The translations under genes were made by a program, and so were the position numbers. This document shows, piece by piece, positions 11,600-23,483 of a stretch of 64,000 bases of DNA. The stretch covers positions 117,566,001 to 117,630,000 of the forward strand of contig JAZHRO010000013.1 in the NCBI GenBank assembly GCA_037157565.1. The letters run 5' to 3'. Each line of letters starts with the position of its first letter. Position 1 is the stretch's first letter. The DNA is from Thalassia testudinum. Lineage: Eukaryota > Streptophyta > Magnoliopsida > Alismatales > Hydrocharitaceae. Below the pieces are notes generated by a model, which saw nothing but the letters and a program-made list of their open reading frames with translations, did not search any database and was not told the DNA's origin.

Positions 11600-13064
11600 T
11601 GATAGAGGCACGCTTCACATGTTTGAAATCAGGGTTAAGAATAACCCATCATCGTCGTCACAAAACTCGTAATCAAATATAATTTATACTGAAACTCGAA
11701 AAGTAATTCTCGAGTCAAATACGGGGAGGTGAACGTTTAGTTCTATTAAAAATCCGCAATTTGCTTTTATTTGTTTTTGGTTGTTTTTATCTTTTCTAAT
11801 CTTTTTGTTGTATTTTTAGCAAGCAAGAGATAAGGTCGATGAATTCTAGCTAATCTACTTGCAAAAATTTAAGAGGGAGAGGAAGAAAGGGAGAGAGAGA
11901 AACAATCATCTATTTATAAAGAATTGTTTGTTACAACTACGAAAGCAGAAAATCTACACTACGAAAGCGAAAGAAAGATAGAAAGAGGTGAGAGAAATCC
12001 CCCTCGACGGTTGCTCAGAGGATGACTCACTTTGACGTCACCTAGAGGAAGGTGGTGAGGAGCAGGATGAATAGGGACAGAGCCAGAGGACGAAGGATGG
12101 GGCAGGATGGCATCGCGGTGAGGATCTTCTTCCCGAAGGGTGGTGAGAGGGTGGCCACGGGATGAGGGGAAGGAAAACTATTTGATTTTCTACTCTAGAG
12201 AAGCATCCTGGGCTTGGGACATGCTCTCTCTAGAGCCTTGGAGGTGGTGAGAGGAAGAAAGGAAGAGATGAAAAATGGGAGAGGTAGGGGTCCTTTTATA
12301 GTAGAGTAAAGAATCAAATTCCTATACAAGACATTTAGTGATGGTCATAAATGACGCTGAAGATCTGGTGCAAACATCGCTAAAGATCATGCTCACGTGC
12401 CCTATCACCGCATCGCTGGCCCGTGTTGTATGCGCCCTTGTCGTGCGCGCACAAACGATACGCATCCCTGCTGCTGCTGCCTCCGCATGTGTGCTACACT
12501 GCTACGCTTGCGCATGCGTGCCTCCGCACGCTCGTGGGCACCCGCACTGCTATGCAAGTGCGATCGCGCAAGTGTGAGCATGGATGGCCTAGGTTGCGCC
12601 ACATGGCACAATCTAGGTTGTCTATCTTGTTTCCTTTGTAGGGGATGCTATAGAGGTTAGATTGAGTCAATTTTGGCGCCGTTGAACTACGATCGTCGAC
12701 CTGAATCTATTTGTGTGGTTGGATTTGTCGTTTAATGCTCTGGATTGCATCACCTAATCCCTCGACCATTGATCTTCCTTGGATTTCCTATGGTGCTACA
12801 AGACTTCGATCGAGGCGATTTCAGAGGCATTGGACTCTGATTGTCATCTTGATCAGATCTGTATGGTCGGATCATCAATCCGAGACTTTGAAATAAATAT
12901 CCTTCTCTCCTGACCACAAAAAGGATGCAATTAACCTAAATTATATACAACTACTCTAAATGCAGAATGATGCATGGTATGCAATATTTATAACATGAAA
13001 TCCAAATCAAGCTTAGGAACATGCATGAATAGGCATTTTACCCTCAATAATTGTGTCTACATCA
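11600..13064 (-). repeat. 5' LTR of element G (LTR-B family)
   Basis: Begins TGATAGAGGC on the plus strand after the primer site. It is similar along its length to the LTRs of B and E and ends ...GTCTACATCA at 13064. A TATA box (minus TATAAAA) lies at 12294-12300. The right flank switches abruptly to C-type sequence at 13065. The GC-rich open frames at 12338-12660 are not genes. Confidence 0.8.
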
Positions 13065-15106
13065 GGACCTGTATGATTTATTCCCCATTGACTACTCTTT
13101 ATCCACCTCATCTGCCTTATGCACCACTTCTTATGGTTGCCCCTATCTACTTTCCACTCTGGCACCCACACTTATTTTTCTTTCTTTTGTAGCACTTGGC
13201 TGCAAATAATTCCAAGCTCGTTTATTTTATTTTTTCGACCTTTTGGGCTTGGTATTCACCATCAGCAGATCCAATATGTGGATCATTGATTCTTGGGCTG
13301 CATGATCATATCTTCATATTAATCTTGATTCAACCCATTGATTTAATCATTCATTTTTTGGGTTTAGCTCTGGCAAATGACGTTAAACTTAGTGCTAGCT
13401 GGGAGGCAACCCAGTATTCTATACAGGTATTTTTCATTTTTGACTAATCAAGTTGACCTAGATTAACAAGCTTAGTCATGTGATATCCCCTCCTCTCGCT
13501 TATTTACATTTTGATTTCTCTGCATACATTTCAATAAGGATATTGTAATGAATAGGCATGGAGGGTGGACATTGCATGTCTTAGTTTCATGTCAAAAAAA
13601 AAAAATACATATTGCATTCATGCATAAGGTTTTATTAGAGATTTATGCTTGAATTGATTCCTGAATCTAGAATCCAGTACAATTGCACGTAGAATTTGCT
13701 ATGGATCCTCTGTAAAGACTGGTAGACATCTTTAGTTTGTCAAGAGGAAGCACTGTTTCTTCTCCTAAGCCCTTGGACAGTAATTAGGGAGATAGGCAAA
13801 CCATCATCTAATAGATCCGCCAAACAAATGCAAGGTGAGAGTAGAGAGTCTACTGGTACTCTAAGTCTAGTACAAGGAATTTTAGTTTTCAGGTAATTGG
13901 ATAATGATACTCGGAGTTAGGTATATCTTTTGCTCTCGGGTCTTGCATATAAATCCTTTCTGAGAATTTTTGGAGAGCCACCAAATAAGGTAAATATGCA
14001 AAGAGCGAGTTTTAATAAAACAAGGACTAAGGTGGATGGTTACGACTGTCCTTTATGGAATCCTCGATTGAAGGAGGATATTAATATCAAGATTAGAAAT
14101 ATATTATCCCATTCATTCCTTTTCCAATGCTGAGAGTTGACACTTTAACCAAATAAGCCACCCGATATCCTATTGAACATCCCCAATCTCAAATAATGCC
14201 TCGTGAATAAAAATGTGCATGGGTGTTACAATATGTTGTGTTAGTAGAAATAAATATATATGAAAGAAAATAAAGAGAAAAAAAGAAAAGAAAAAAAGAA
14301 AAAAGATAAAAAAGCAGAAGAAAATATAAATATATATATAAAAAGAAAGAAAAGGAGTGTGTTAATTGCATTGTGTTTACTTTATGTGAAGCACATTAAG
14401 GCAACAACACCCATTCCCTTTACAATCCACCAAATACAACCTTGACCTACTTCTCTGTATTTCTGACCGCCTGAATATTGGTTGAGGATTGCTCACTTAG
14501 TCATAGGGTTATCAGAACTTAATAAAAGTGTTAATGCCATAAGAGACCACCAAATATATTTACAAATCTGATAAGATTGTGAGCTTAAATAAAAAAAAGG
14601 AGAAAAGAAAAGAGAAGAAAAAGAAAAAGAATGAAAAAGAAAGAGAGAGAATGAGTACAAAGGAACTAAAGAGAGCATAGTTCCTCCTCCTCACTTTGAG
14701 TTGATTTATGTAATAGTCTGGAAATCTAGGTTCTCTAGTATTAGACTATGTGTAGCACCAAAGGAGTCTGAGCCACCGAATACAAACCCACTTGACTCAG
14801 ATATCTTCTACCTAAACCAAAAGCCAAAGCTGAAATTACATATTAGTTTATAATCCCAAGGAAAGAAGTTTGCTTATCACAATAGAATTTTACTACGGGT
14901 CAAGTACGAGCTTTAGATGTGGATTGACTTTTCACTTGGATCTGCTGCATAGGCTATAACACTGCACTTTCATGACTGTCTGGATTTCTAAAGTTTCGGA
15001 TGAAAATAAAAGAAATAAATCTCTAGTCGAACTCTTGATAGAAATTAACCATTTATGACCACTTTGCATTTAGTCTTGCATTTCCTAGGGACTAGCAAGA
15101 TTCAGG
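13065..15106 (+). other. 3' part of a C-type element (C1), non-coding
   Basis: Aligns by eye with C2 from about 61364 to 63570. It holds the GGGAGGCAACCCAG box (13400-13414), a weaker G-tract (13556-13570), a near-palindrome GAGGAAGCA / TGTTTCTTCTC (13745-13764), two A/G-rich tracts (14258-14355 and 14588-14655) and repeated CACCAAATA motifs. Coding sequence has been lost to the left, where G abuts. Confidence 0.65.
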
Positions 15107-15116
15107 CATGGGGGTG
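15107..15116 (+). promoter_or_regulatory. polypurine tract of C1
   Basis: GCATGGGGGTG directly precedes the LTR start TGATTGC. A decayed form of the conserved hairpin (CTAG GGA CTAG core) is at 15085-15095. Confidence 0.8.
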
Positions 15117-16704
15117 TGATTGCACAGCAATCATAAGACCTAATTTACCTGAATGAAGTTAGATTTTAGCTTAACCTAGAGAAAATTCATGCACAATCAT
15201 TATATTGGTTAGCTTTATAGATAATAATGCTATTTTATGCTCTAAAAGAGAGGCTATATTAATTGCAGATGATCTAATGCCGTAGATGATAGATCAAACC
15301 ATACTAATCTAATCAAGGCGACGACGAGAGTCCAATGCTTTTGGAATCTTCTTGATCAAACTTTCGTACCACCACATTCAACTTGTAGAAGATCAAAAGC
15401 CAAGGAGCAAGGTAGCATATATACAAACCTCAGACGTCAAATCCGACCGCACGGATGGATTTGGGCCAACGATCGTAATACAACGATGCAAAAATCAACT
15501 CAATCGAAGCCTTGTAGCATCAACTACAAATGCCAGAAGACGAACGGTCAGGATGGTGCCACGTGGAACCATCCCAACGATCCGCCGTCATGCCCCCAAC
15601 CACTGAAGGAAAAATGTGGGCCGTTGGATTGTCATCCAACGACCACAAAGAGGCCATGTAACCCACTAACACATGCTTCATTAGAGGAGTCCATCTCAGC
15701 CATTGGATTTCCATCCAATGGCTAAGAGCGACTGCGCATAAATTCAAACTGCAACTAAAGAGCCAGTTCAGAGCATTGGTTAGCGCCTCAAATCAAGAAC
15801 ACGAGGTGCCCATTCAAATAGCACTCAGTGTGAAATCAGGGAGGCAATGGCACTCGCGCTAAATCAGGTCGTTGGATAAAATCGAAAGGTGTGGATTTTG
15901 CTACGTGGTGCAACGTGGTGTGAGCGATGCTGCGATGCGGATGAACACGTGATCCAACGGCCGAAAAGATGCCTCTATGCACGTACTTTCAAAAGCAGTA
16001 CGATGCAATCGTAAGTCGTCCGATCGTAAGATCGAATGGTTGAGACTGGAAGTGCGCGTGCACGTACATGAACATGCGAGTCGGTGGATCGGATGGGTAT
16101 GGAGGGTGACACTTGTCAGCATCCGGAGTGATGCACGCGTACAAGGCACGCTTGAGGCTATTTTTAGGCTTGATCTAAGCCATTGATCTCCCAATTGATG
16201 GATCTGATCACAACTACATTGTTCCACAAGTTGGGAGGAATAAATACCAACTTTGCCCCTCATTGAAGCTATAAAAAGAGCCCCAGTTGAGAGGCAACTT
16301 CCACCAGACACATCTCCAGCCTCTCTCTCTCTCTCTGTGCAACATCTCTCCGATCTTCCTCCCGGCATCCTAGAACTGAAGTGTTGCCATACTTCGCACA
16401 ATAATCCCACAAGCAGCGTCGTCTTTCATGTACTTTTCTCTCTCTTTATTCTTTAGTGTAGTTGTTTTAATTCCTAGTTTGAAAATCATTTCCAAGTAGC
16501 AATAAAAATTTGAGTCTCTAAATAATTGGTCTCTATTTCTATGATTTCGTTAAGTTAGATTAGTTAGTATGAAGAGCTTTAAAATCATGTTTTGCCTCCT
16601 TGTGAACAACTCAGTACTTACTGAAATATTTATATATTTATTTGTTTCAACATGATTCGCACTACAATGATAGAAATAATCTTATATGCATTTTGCGGCG
16701 AACA
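15117..16704 (+). repeat. LTR-C1
   Basis: Starts TGATTGC and ends ...GGCGAACA, about 1.59 kb. A TATA box (TATAAAAAG) lies at 16270-16278, followed by a CT-rich run. The first 17 bases form an inverted repeat, TGATTGC-ACA-GCAATCA. Other palindromes are at 15622-15641 and 15698-15723. It is followed by a decayed primer site and a C-type leader, and preceded by a C-type 3' UTR with polypurine tract. Confidence 0.8.
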
Positions 16705-16707
16705 AGT

Positions 16708-16731
16708 TGGCAATGTTGCTGAGGAGGCAAC
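16708..16731 (+). promoter_or_regulatory. decayed tRNA-Asp primer site of C1
   Basis: TGGCAATGTTGCTGAGGAGG followed by CAAC aligns with TGGCGCCGTTGCCGGGG plus the usual AGGCAAC. It starts 3 bases after the LTR end. Several CG positions have become TG or CA, as expected from cytosine deamination. Confidence 0.7.
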
Positions 16732-18199
16732 AGAAACTTTTAAGGCTTTTCTTCCTAATGCTTATTTGAGATTTCTAACCTGCTTTATCTTTGATTTTGT
16801 GCATGCAGGAATTGCAGAAATCCAAGAAGACACACGACAATAGGAAAATTGCAGATTTTTAGTCTCAGGTAAGTATTTGTATCTTAGATTAGGTTAGATT
16901 TCCTTTCGGAAAAAAAAATCCAAAAGCAAATTAGGTGTTTTGCTTGAACCTTAGGATTAGCATTTTCTTGCTTTTTGAAAAAAAAAAATCACTTGTTGGT
17001 GGGAATCAACAAAACCACCTCCTATATTTTCATGCTGAAACAAACTCTCATCTTAAAAATTCAATTCCCAAAAATTCACGCATTCAAAAATTCTAAAAGA
17101 TTTCTTGAATGTGTGTTATGAAGTTAGAAACAACATATTCAAATTTTGCACCATTATGAGTTAGATTAAAATTTTATAAATTCATTAACTGAACTGATAT
17201 CAAATATATTATTGCTCCTGACTTTCCATAATTTAAAAAATCATAGGAATTTTGATACAACTCCAACTTATCTGAAATTTATTGCGTTGGATTCCTATAA
17301 TAATATAGAGTCTCAAAAAATTCTGAAAAAAATATTTTCTACATGTTTGATTACACGTACCATTCAATCACTAATTGGGGCTCAAAACAGACTACAGAAC
17401 CCCCAATACACTTTAAATCTAAAAAACATAGAAAACATGCATTAAAATTCTTGAAAAAATTTTTTTTAGTGCCTAGTTGGTGGAGCTATAGGACTAATTG
17501 ATTGCATTGATTGGGTTGCACTACTTCCTTGATTTTGGACTTAAAAGGGTCATCTTAGCAGCTATGTTTCTAGGGTTTCCAAACCTTAAGGTAGAGCACC
17601 CTTTGCATTGCATACTTCTAAAAGGAAATCTATCTCATAGATTAGGATGTGCAAAGAAACTCTTGTGTGCTCATCAAAACCTTGCTTGAATTTATCTAAC
17701 TACGAAACTCTAAAAAATAATTATATAAGCAATTGAACCTTAAAATTCACTTCATCATAAAAAACTGCCTGTGAACACCTTGCCTGTGCACTTCACATTT
17801 CTGAAATCAATTTTAATGGAAACACCCCCCTAACTCCCATCATATTCCAAAATCACTTCAATCCTAAGCCTAAAATTGAGTAGACATGCCTAGGAGGACT
17901 AATCTACTTGCTAACTTGAAATTAGATTGCATTAAGGTCAACGCCTTGTCTAGTTGGACCCACAGGTGACAAGAAAGGTTGGTGCGGTAACTGCGTTAAC
18001 CCTTAGTGGTGTCCTAACATAAAGGTGTCCTTGGGGTTTCCACCCTTTTGGCCAGCCAAGTAATTCAAGGGTTGATCTAACCTAGTCATATTTTGGGAAG
18101 CCAGGATTGGTCTAATTAAGGCTTACACTCTAAGGATTAGCTTGATTGATTGTACTGTGAGGGCGAAGATCCTCTCATCTATTAACTTTCTTTTGGTAC
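16732..18199 (+). other. leader of C1
   Basis: AT-rich untranslated leader. The segment ATCTTAGATTAGGTTAGATT near 16880 matches the C2 leader near 58462. The region between 17000 and 17900 is A/T-rich with no recognisable feature. Confidence 0.55.
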
Positions 18200-19264
18200 A
18201 TGGATGCTAAAAGGTCTCTGAACCCTGATTTGGTACCACCTTTAAAGAGTTATCTAAGGAGAAGACCCAAATTTTCTGTGTCTGAATCCTTTCCCAAGGG
18301 TAATTACCATGAGGAAGAATCGATTGAGGAGGAAAACTTGGACCCATACCCTTTTTCTTCCAACTATTCCTCCTTTGCTCCCTATCCCAACCCATCCGTT
18401 ACTCAAACCTCTTCAGGATGGGAGAACTCTTCTCAATACCTGAGACTTGATTCCCTTTTCTACACCTCATATTCCTTGGATATAACTAGGCCTACCTCAT
18501 CCTTATGGAATCCCACTCGAATCTTTGGATATCAAGGATCTCTACAATCTCAAGAGACACTCTCCATATAAGACCAGCACCTGATCGACATGACCAACTA
18601 TCTTGATCGATTCTACCAAACTCATCTCTCCCCTGGTCAGGGTTATGCCTCAGAGTCCCCATACCTAGGATATCAATCCTATCCTTGAAATCACTTTGTA
18701 AATTATCCCAATTCCACCCAACCCACTCCACCCTCTTATTGGGATAACCCTACACCACCCACTCAAGGATATGATTCTTACCTTAGGTATTCGAAGGATA
18801 GATATTCTGATTTGACTGCAGTTAGAATTCCTGGAAATTATTATCCTCAACCCACTCAAACCCCTAACCATGGTGGTGATCCTGAGATTACCCAATTGCT
18901 CCAAGTAGTCCAAGAGATGAGAGAAGCTAATAAAAGAAATACGGATAGCATGGCAAAAGAACTTAATTGAATACAAGAAGCACAATGTGATAAACCTGGT
19001 CAAAGTGTGCCACAAGTTGGTGGTAAGCTACTTAAGGTTGAGGATCTAACCTTGAATAGGGCATCTTATTCAGTTCCAACCTCTACATACACGGAGCCAA
19101 CCCACTAGCCCAGTGATTATCTAGAATAGATCCTACCCATACCTACATCTAAACTAATAGATAATTCTGATATCCCAAAGACTGACTTTAAGGAGGAACA
19201 CTCACTTGAGGATCTAAATCTTGATTTAGAACTTGAATTACAATCTTTCTATCTTGAGGAATGG
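18200..19264 (+). pseudogene. Gag-replacing ORF of element C1, truncated
   Basis: Protein of unknown function, homologous in layout to those of C2, E and G. It opens MDAKRSLNPDLVPPLKSYLR. A Tyr/Ser/Pro-rich region follows (SNYSSFAPYPNPS, SSQYLRLDSLFYTSYSLD). After a stop at 18569 it continues in pieces. One piece is a likely helical segment, QLLQVVQEMREANKRNTDSM, and the end is an acidic tail near 19150-19264 with EEHSLEDLNLDLELEL. Element E's LTR abuts at 19265 and the rest is not found beyond it. No gag, protease or RT motif is present. It starts about 1.47 kb after the primer site, as gag would. Several stops make it non-functional. Confidence 0.6.
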
Positions 19265-20872
19265 TGAGCGTGTTTTTGTGAGGAAAAATCAGGGTTTTGA
19301 AGAACCTATCATCGTAGTCACAAAATATCGCTACCGGATAAAATTTATACCAAAACTCAAGGTGAGTCTCGAGTCGAACACAAGGAGGTGAACGTTTTGT
19401 TTTGAAATCTACATTTCGAATTATTTCTTTTTGTTGTTTTTATCTTTTGAGATTTTTTGGGTTTCTTATAAGGTAGAATATCAGGCGAATTGTGATCTAT
19501 TCTAATCTACTCTAAAAGAATAAGTGATAGAGAGAGAAACAATCAACATATATGTTCAAACAAAGTTTTCTACAAATAATCGAGAAATTACAACTAGACT
19601 AGAAAGCAATAAAAGATAAAGGTGAGAAAATCCCTCTCGACGGTCGCTTGGAGGATGACTCGCTCTGACATCGCCTGGAAGATGGTGGTGAGGAGCTGGA
19701 CGAAGGAGAATGACATCGGAGGAAGGAGGGAGCAGGACAGCGTCGCAGCGAGGATCTTTTTCTCAAAGCTGGTGAGAGGACGGCCACGGGATGGACATGA
19801 GAGGCAGTAAAAAATGTTTAATTTCTACTCTAGAGGAGCATCTGAGGCTTGGGATAAGCTCTCTCTAGAGCCTTAGAGGTGGTAAGGGAGAGAAAGGAAG
19901 AGAAGAAGAGAAATGGGAGAGGTGTAGGGTTTTAAATAGTGGTGGATGGGGGTGTATTTGCGTGCATGGCTCAACAGCGACATTCAAAATGTCACTGAAG
20001 ACCCGCCTTGGATGTTCCTGAAGCCGCACACACCGCCGCTGGTGCTCGCTTGCTAAGGCATGGTCAACGATCAACCGTTGGATCATAATCTTGCAGCTGA
20101 GGATTGTGCAAAGATCATGCCTCTCGGTTGCGCCAAATGCCGCGCGAGATCATGCGTCCAATCATGCATAATCTCACATCGTGCCATTCGTGCAGCCACA
20201 TAGCGCCATAGGAACTACTTAATCATCATCGAACGACACTGGTTACACACGCTGCTTGCCTTGCTGTTGTGAAGCAACTGGTGGAGGGTGATGTGGCTCG
20301 ATCAGGTGCATCCACTTGAGATCGCACAACCTAATTTATAAGCAAGTGCGAATTGAGTTACAAACGCAGGTCACTACTTTGGGAGTGCCTTTGCCCACTG
20401 TTGTGCTAGAGAGGCATAAGTGTTATGTTTTTTATTTTCTTGCAGCCGAGGGTCATGTGATCTTAGCCATTGGATTTTCATCCAACAACTAGGATCTTAC
20501 GTGGGAGTCATCTTTGGGGAAGAAGGGTAGCTACGTTGGGTGATCTGGATGGTGCCACATGGCACCATCTGGACCATCCACCTTTCTTTGCTTGCAAAGG
20601 ATGCTACGGTGCTCAGATAGAGATGATTTTCATGTTGACGGATTGTGATCGTCGCTCCGGATTCATCCATACGATCAGATTTTTCATTTGAAGCTTCAAA
20701 ATGTATCACCCTATTTCCTGGCCAAAATAATGTATGAATTACTATACAATTTATACAAATCTTCCTAAATGCAATATGATGTGTTACGTAGTATTTATAC
20801 TGTGGAATGCAATTCTAAGCTTAGGAACTGACATAAGTAGGCATTTTATCATGAATAAATGCATATTTATCA
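19265..20872 (-). repeat. 3' LTR of element E (LTR-B family)
   Basis: TGAGCGTGTT...TTTATCA on the plus strand, about 1.61 kb, similar to the LTRs of G and B. A TATA-like minus-strand TATTTAAA lies at 19931-19938. The polypurine tract abuts on the right, as required for a minus-strand 3' LTR. Confidence 0.8.
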
Positions 20873-20885
20873 TAACCCCCATGCC
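20873..20885 (-). promoter_or_regulatory. polypurine tract of element E
   Basis: Minus-strand GGCATGGGGGTTA next to the LTR. The usual adjacent hairpin is degraded here (TTTTTCTTGTCCATAGCAAAA). Confidence 0.75.
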
Positions 20886-22257
20886 TATATTTTTCTTGTC
20901 CATAGCAAAACTAAACTAAATGCTATTTATAAAATAGGATCAAGATCTGATTACTTAGGCAAGGTTTGTTGATTAACATTGGAAAATGTCAACTACGGAC
21001 CTAATTACAAAACTCAAGAGTGCCCGGGTGTTTGCCAAAATGCAGAGCACCGAAATCCTCTACATATTTTTAAAAGGGAAGATTTTTTTCTACTTTTTTC
21101 TTTTCTAATTTTTTTTTTCGGATTTTTGAGTTTAGAGTTTCGAGGCAACTTTCTATGGCTACCCAATCCACCGAAGACTTGAAATGAACTTCAAGTTCTA
21201 AGCATCTTGTGAGAAGTGATAGACTTACTAGGCGGCTGTTAAAATGGACTTTAGGTTTCTACGGTCGTAGGTGACCTAAAAAATTCTGTCATAAGGTTTA
21301 TCTTTCCGATCGATAGCTTTTTCCTTAATTTTTTTTATCCAGTCAACATAAGGGCCAACCCAGTGTATATCTCCCCGGTTTATTCTACTTCCCCACTTCT
21401 TCCATAAGTGTTTTGGTAATTATTCGTGCATACTTTTGTGAGCTAGCCTCTAGACAAACGGCCAATGGGTTGTTACCCACAACAACTTGCCAACTATACT
21501 TGTGCGGTGAAGTGTGGTTTATTTATTTTTCCTCCTTTTTTAATTTTCTATTTTTTCTTCTTTTTTTTTTAGTATATATATATTTCTTTTTTTGAGTAGG
21601 TGACTTCCCTGATCTAAGATTTACCTAAAGGTAATAGAAAGAGAATGGTCATGTAACTGGGCTCTGGACAATCAGCCAATCAGCTGTTACCCACGACAAC
21701 TTGCCAACCATACTACCCTAGAAAGTTTATTAGCTACCTAATTTCCCTAAAAACTGCTGAAAAGTGAGTCAGTGCAAATAGCGTGTAAATGCTTTAGACT
21801 TAAAGTCCTCTCAAATCAAAGGGTGGGTTGATAAGTCATGTACTTATCACCCCAATTTATTTACCAAATTTAAATAAAATTAACTTGGTGAGGACTCGAT
21901 ACCAGGTCCACATTTTAGTGGACACCTAGGCTGATTAAGCCCATAGACCTGAAAAGTCTAAGTGTTCAAGTCCTAAAGTATCATTTCCAAAAGTTAACAA
22001 CTCCTAATGCCTAAGTTCTCTTCTCCTAATTCTAATTTTTTTGTCTTTCTGAATTTTAAATTTTTCTTTTTTTTTATAAAGAAATTCCAAGGAGCTAACA
22101 AAATAATCTCAGGATCAAGTATCCACCTCCCCATGCTTAAATGATGCAATATCCTCATTGTAAAAATAAAGACATGAAAAGGACAGAATAAATAGCATAT
22201 CAGCTGAATTTCATGATAGATCTGTTCAGCTCTGCAGTGAGAAAGGAGTATACACAT
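20886..22257 (-). other. 3' UTR of element E
   Basis: Non-coding. It holds the paired conserved segments at 21449-21500 and 21663-21713, a GATAAGT / ACTTATC hairpin (21830-21848) and the internal G-tract region (22119-22162). The decayed post-coding box (GCTAAGTTTATTGCC) follows at 22258-22283. The T-rich open frames are not genes. Confidence 0.6.
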
Positions 22258-22484
22258 GTGCTAAGTTTATTGCCTTTAGCTAGGCATAATATACAAACAA
22301 GGAAGAAATTAAGAATTCACAGGTGCAGGTCAAAATCAGAACAAAAATATTGATCTCAGGACCTGCCAGCAAGTGTCCATAGATGTAGACCAGATAATGG
22401 TGCAGACCCATGCCCTAGGGTTGAGTGGTTCCAAGGTTCTGGATGAAAATCACTCAGAACCAGAGATTATTGTGTAAGTACCTC

Positions 22485-23480
22485 TGTTTTGATGAAACAA
22501 AATTATGTTTTATTGTGAACTAATCTTTCAAGATCACGCTTGCACAAATCAAGTCAATTATCCTTCGTGTGGATCAAAGTGAAGATTATCTTTAGTCAAT
22601 GTAATTCTTTTATATTTCTTGAGTCTAGAATTACTGTAAGAAACATCAGGCTTAAAGACAAACCTTTCTAAATCGTAAAATATGCATCTAGATAGTATTG
22701 ATCGACCAAAATATTAGAATTAATCAATCAAATCAATTGATCAATCAAAATAAGAATATTGATCGACCAAATTAGCCTAATGGTAAAATCCAATTTTCTC
22801 GCAATTGATCGACCAATTAAGTAAATTAATCAATCAAAATGAAAATTGATCGACCAATTTGGTTCGAATGGTTTTTGTCAACATTCCAAATATGCTCCAT
22901 TTTCACCTATAAATAATGCTCCACACTCATTTCAAAACATATATTGAAAAAGATTTCAAAGAGAAAAAGTTCTTCTACTTCAATTTTTCATCGTGCTTTC
23001 GTGCTCATTCTACTATGCTATTCAAAAGCATATTGCTCTGCACTTCTGAAAAGAAAACTTGATTTGCATATTTCAATTCCTTAAGGTTCCATAGGATTAA
23101 TTTCTGTATTTCATTTATTTCTTTCATTTCATTGTTGGGATTCTTTGTGTTGGAATTCCCAACGTTGTTTGTGACTTCTCTTTATTGGTAAAAGAGAAGT
23201 AGTTTGTAAGAGGTTGTTCCACCCTCATTCAAGTGGTATGTTAGTGGATTGATTAGCGTTGCCTAGTCAGAAAAATCCTAAGCTGGGAGGCTTAGGTAGT
23301 GATTTTTACTTGTGAAGGGTTTCCACTATAAATCTTTGTGTATATTGTGGGATTGTTCTTTTTGTGCCATATTTTTATTACAATCGATACCACACTTGAT
23401 CTTGTGTTTGTGGCTAATAAGATTCCCAGGACACCCCTCACATTGTGCTTTCGGGGTTGGGCCTACATCTTTAGGGAATG
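22485..23480 (+). repeat. probable solo LTR of a Ty1/copia element
   Basis: Starts TGTTTTGATGAAACAAAATT, a typical plant copia LTR opening. It has a TATA box (TATAAATAA, 22908-22916), four copies of ATTGATCGACCAA (22697, 22758, 22804, 22845), and a GTAAGAGGTTGTTCCACCC stretch near 23206. No copia internal region or primer site follows. The right boundary is uncertain (about 23430-23480) and I could not confirm a target duplication. It sits inside element E, so it is younger than E. Confidence 0.55.
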
Positions 23481-23483
23481 CAA

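Larger units (their letters stand above)
9237..13064 (-). mobile_element. Non-autonomous Athila-like element G, 3' truncated
   Basis: Minus-strand copy with 5' LTR (11600-13064), primer site, leader and a broken Tyr/Pro-rich plus acidic ORF. It aligns by eye with E from about 9237 (E about 23865) to about 11450 (E about 26030). Its 3' end and 3' LTR are missing; sequence left of 9237 is unrelated to E. Confidence 0.75.

Noticed and set aside
12338..12660. Overlapping His/Cys/Ala-rich open frames
   Set aside because: Inside LTR-B of G; four overlapping frames on both strands indicate a GC-rich composition effect.
12671..12690. TTTTGGCGCCGTTGAACTAC on the plus strand as a second primer-binding site
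   Set aside because: It lies inside LTR-B of element G and aligns with other LTR-B sequence (about 42478 and 50014) that has no such match. No LTR end is next to it.
14189..14445. Lys-rich and Phe-rich open frames
   Set aside because: Same purine tract in C1; not coding.
16652..16843. Open frame of 63 codons after LTR-C1
   Set aside because: It spans the primer site and leader, and no similar frame exists in C2.
19260..19264. AATGG as a target duplication for element E
   Set aside because: The matching right end is missing because E's 5' end is replaced at 26030, and GCCAA follows the right end of the array at 37955.
22697..22857. CRISPR-like spaced repeats
   Set aside because: Four 13-base repeats with uneven spacing in a plant LTR; not a CRISPR array.
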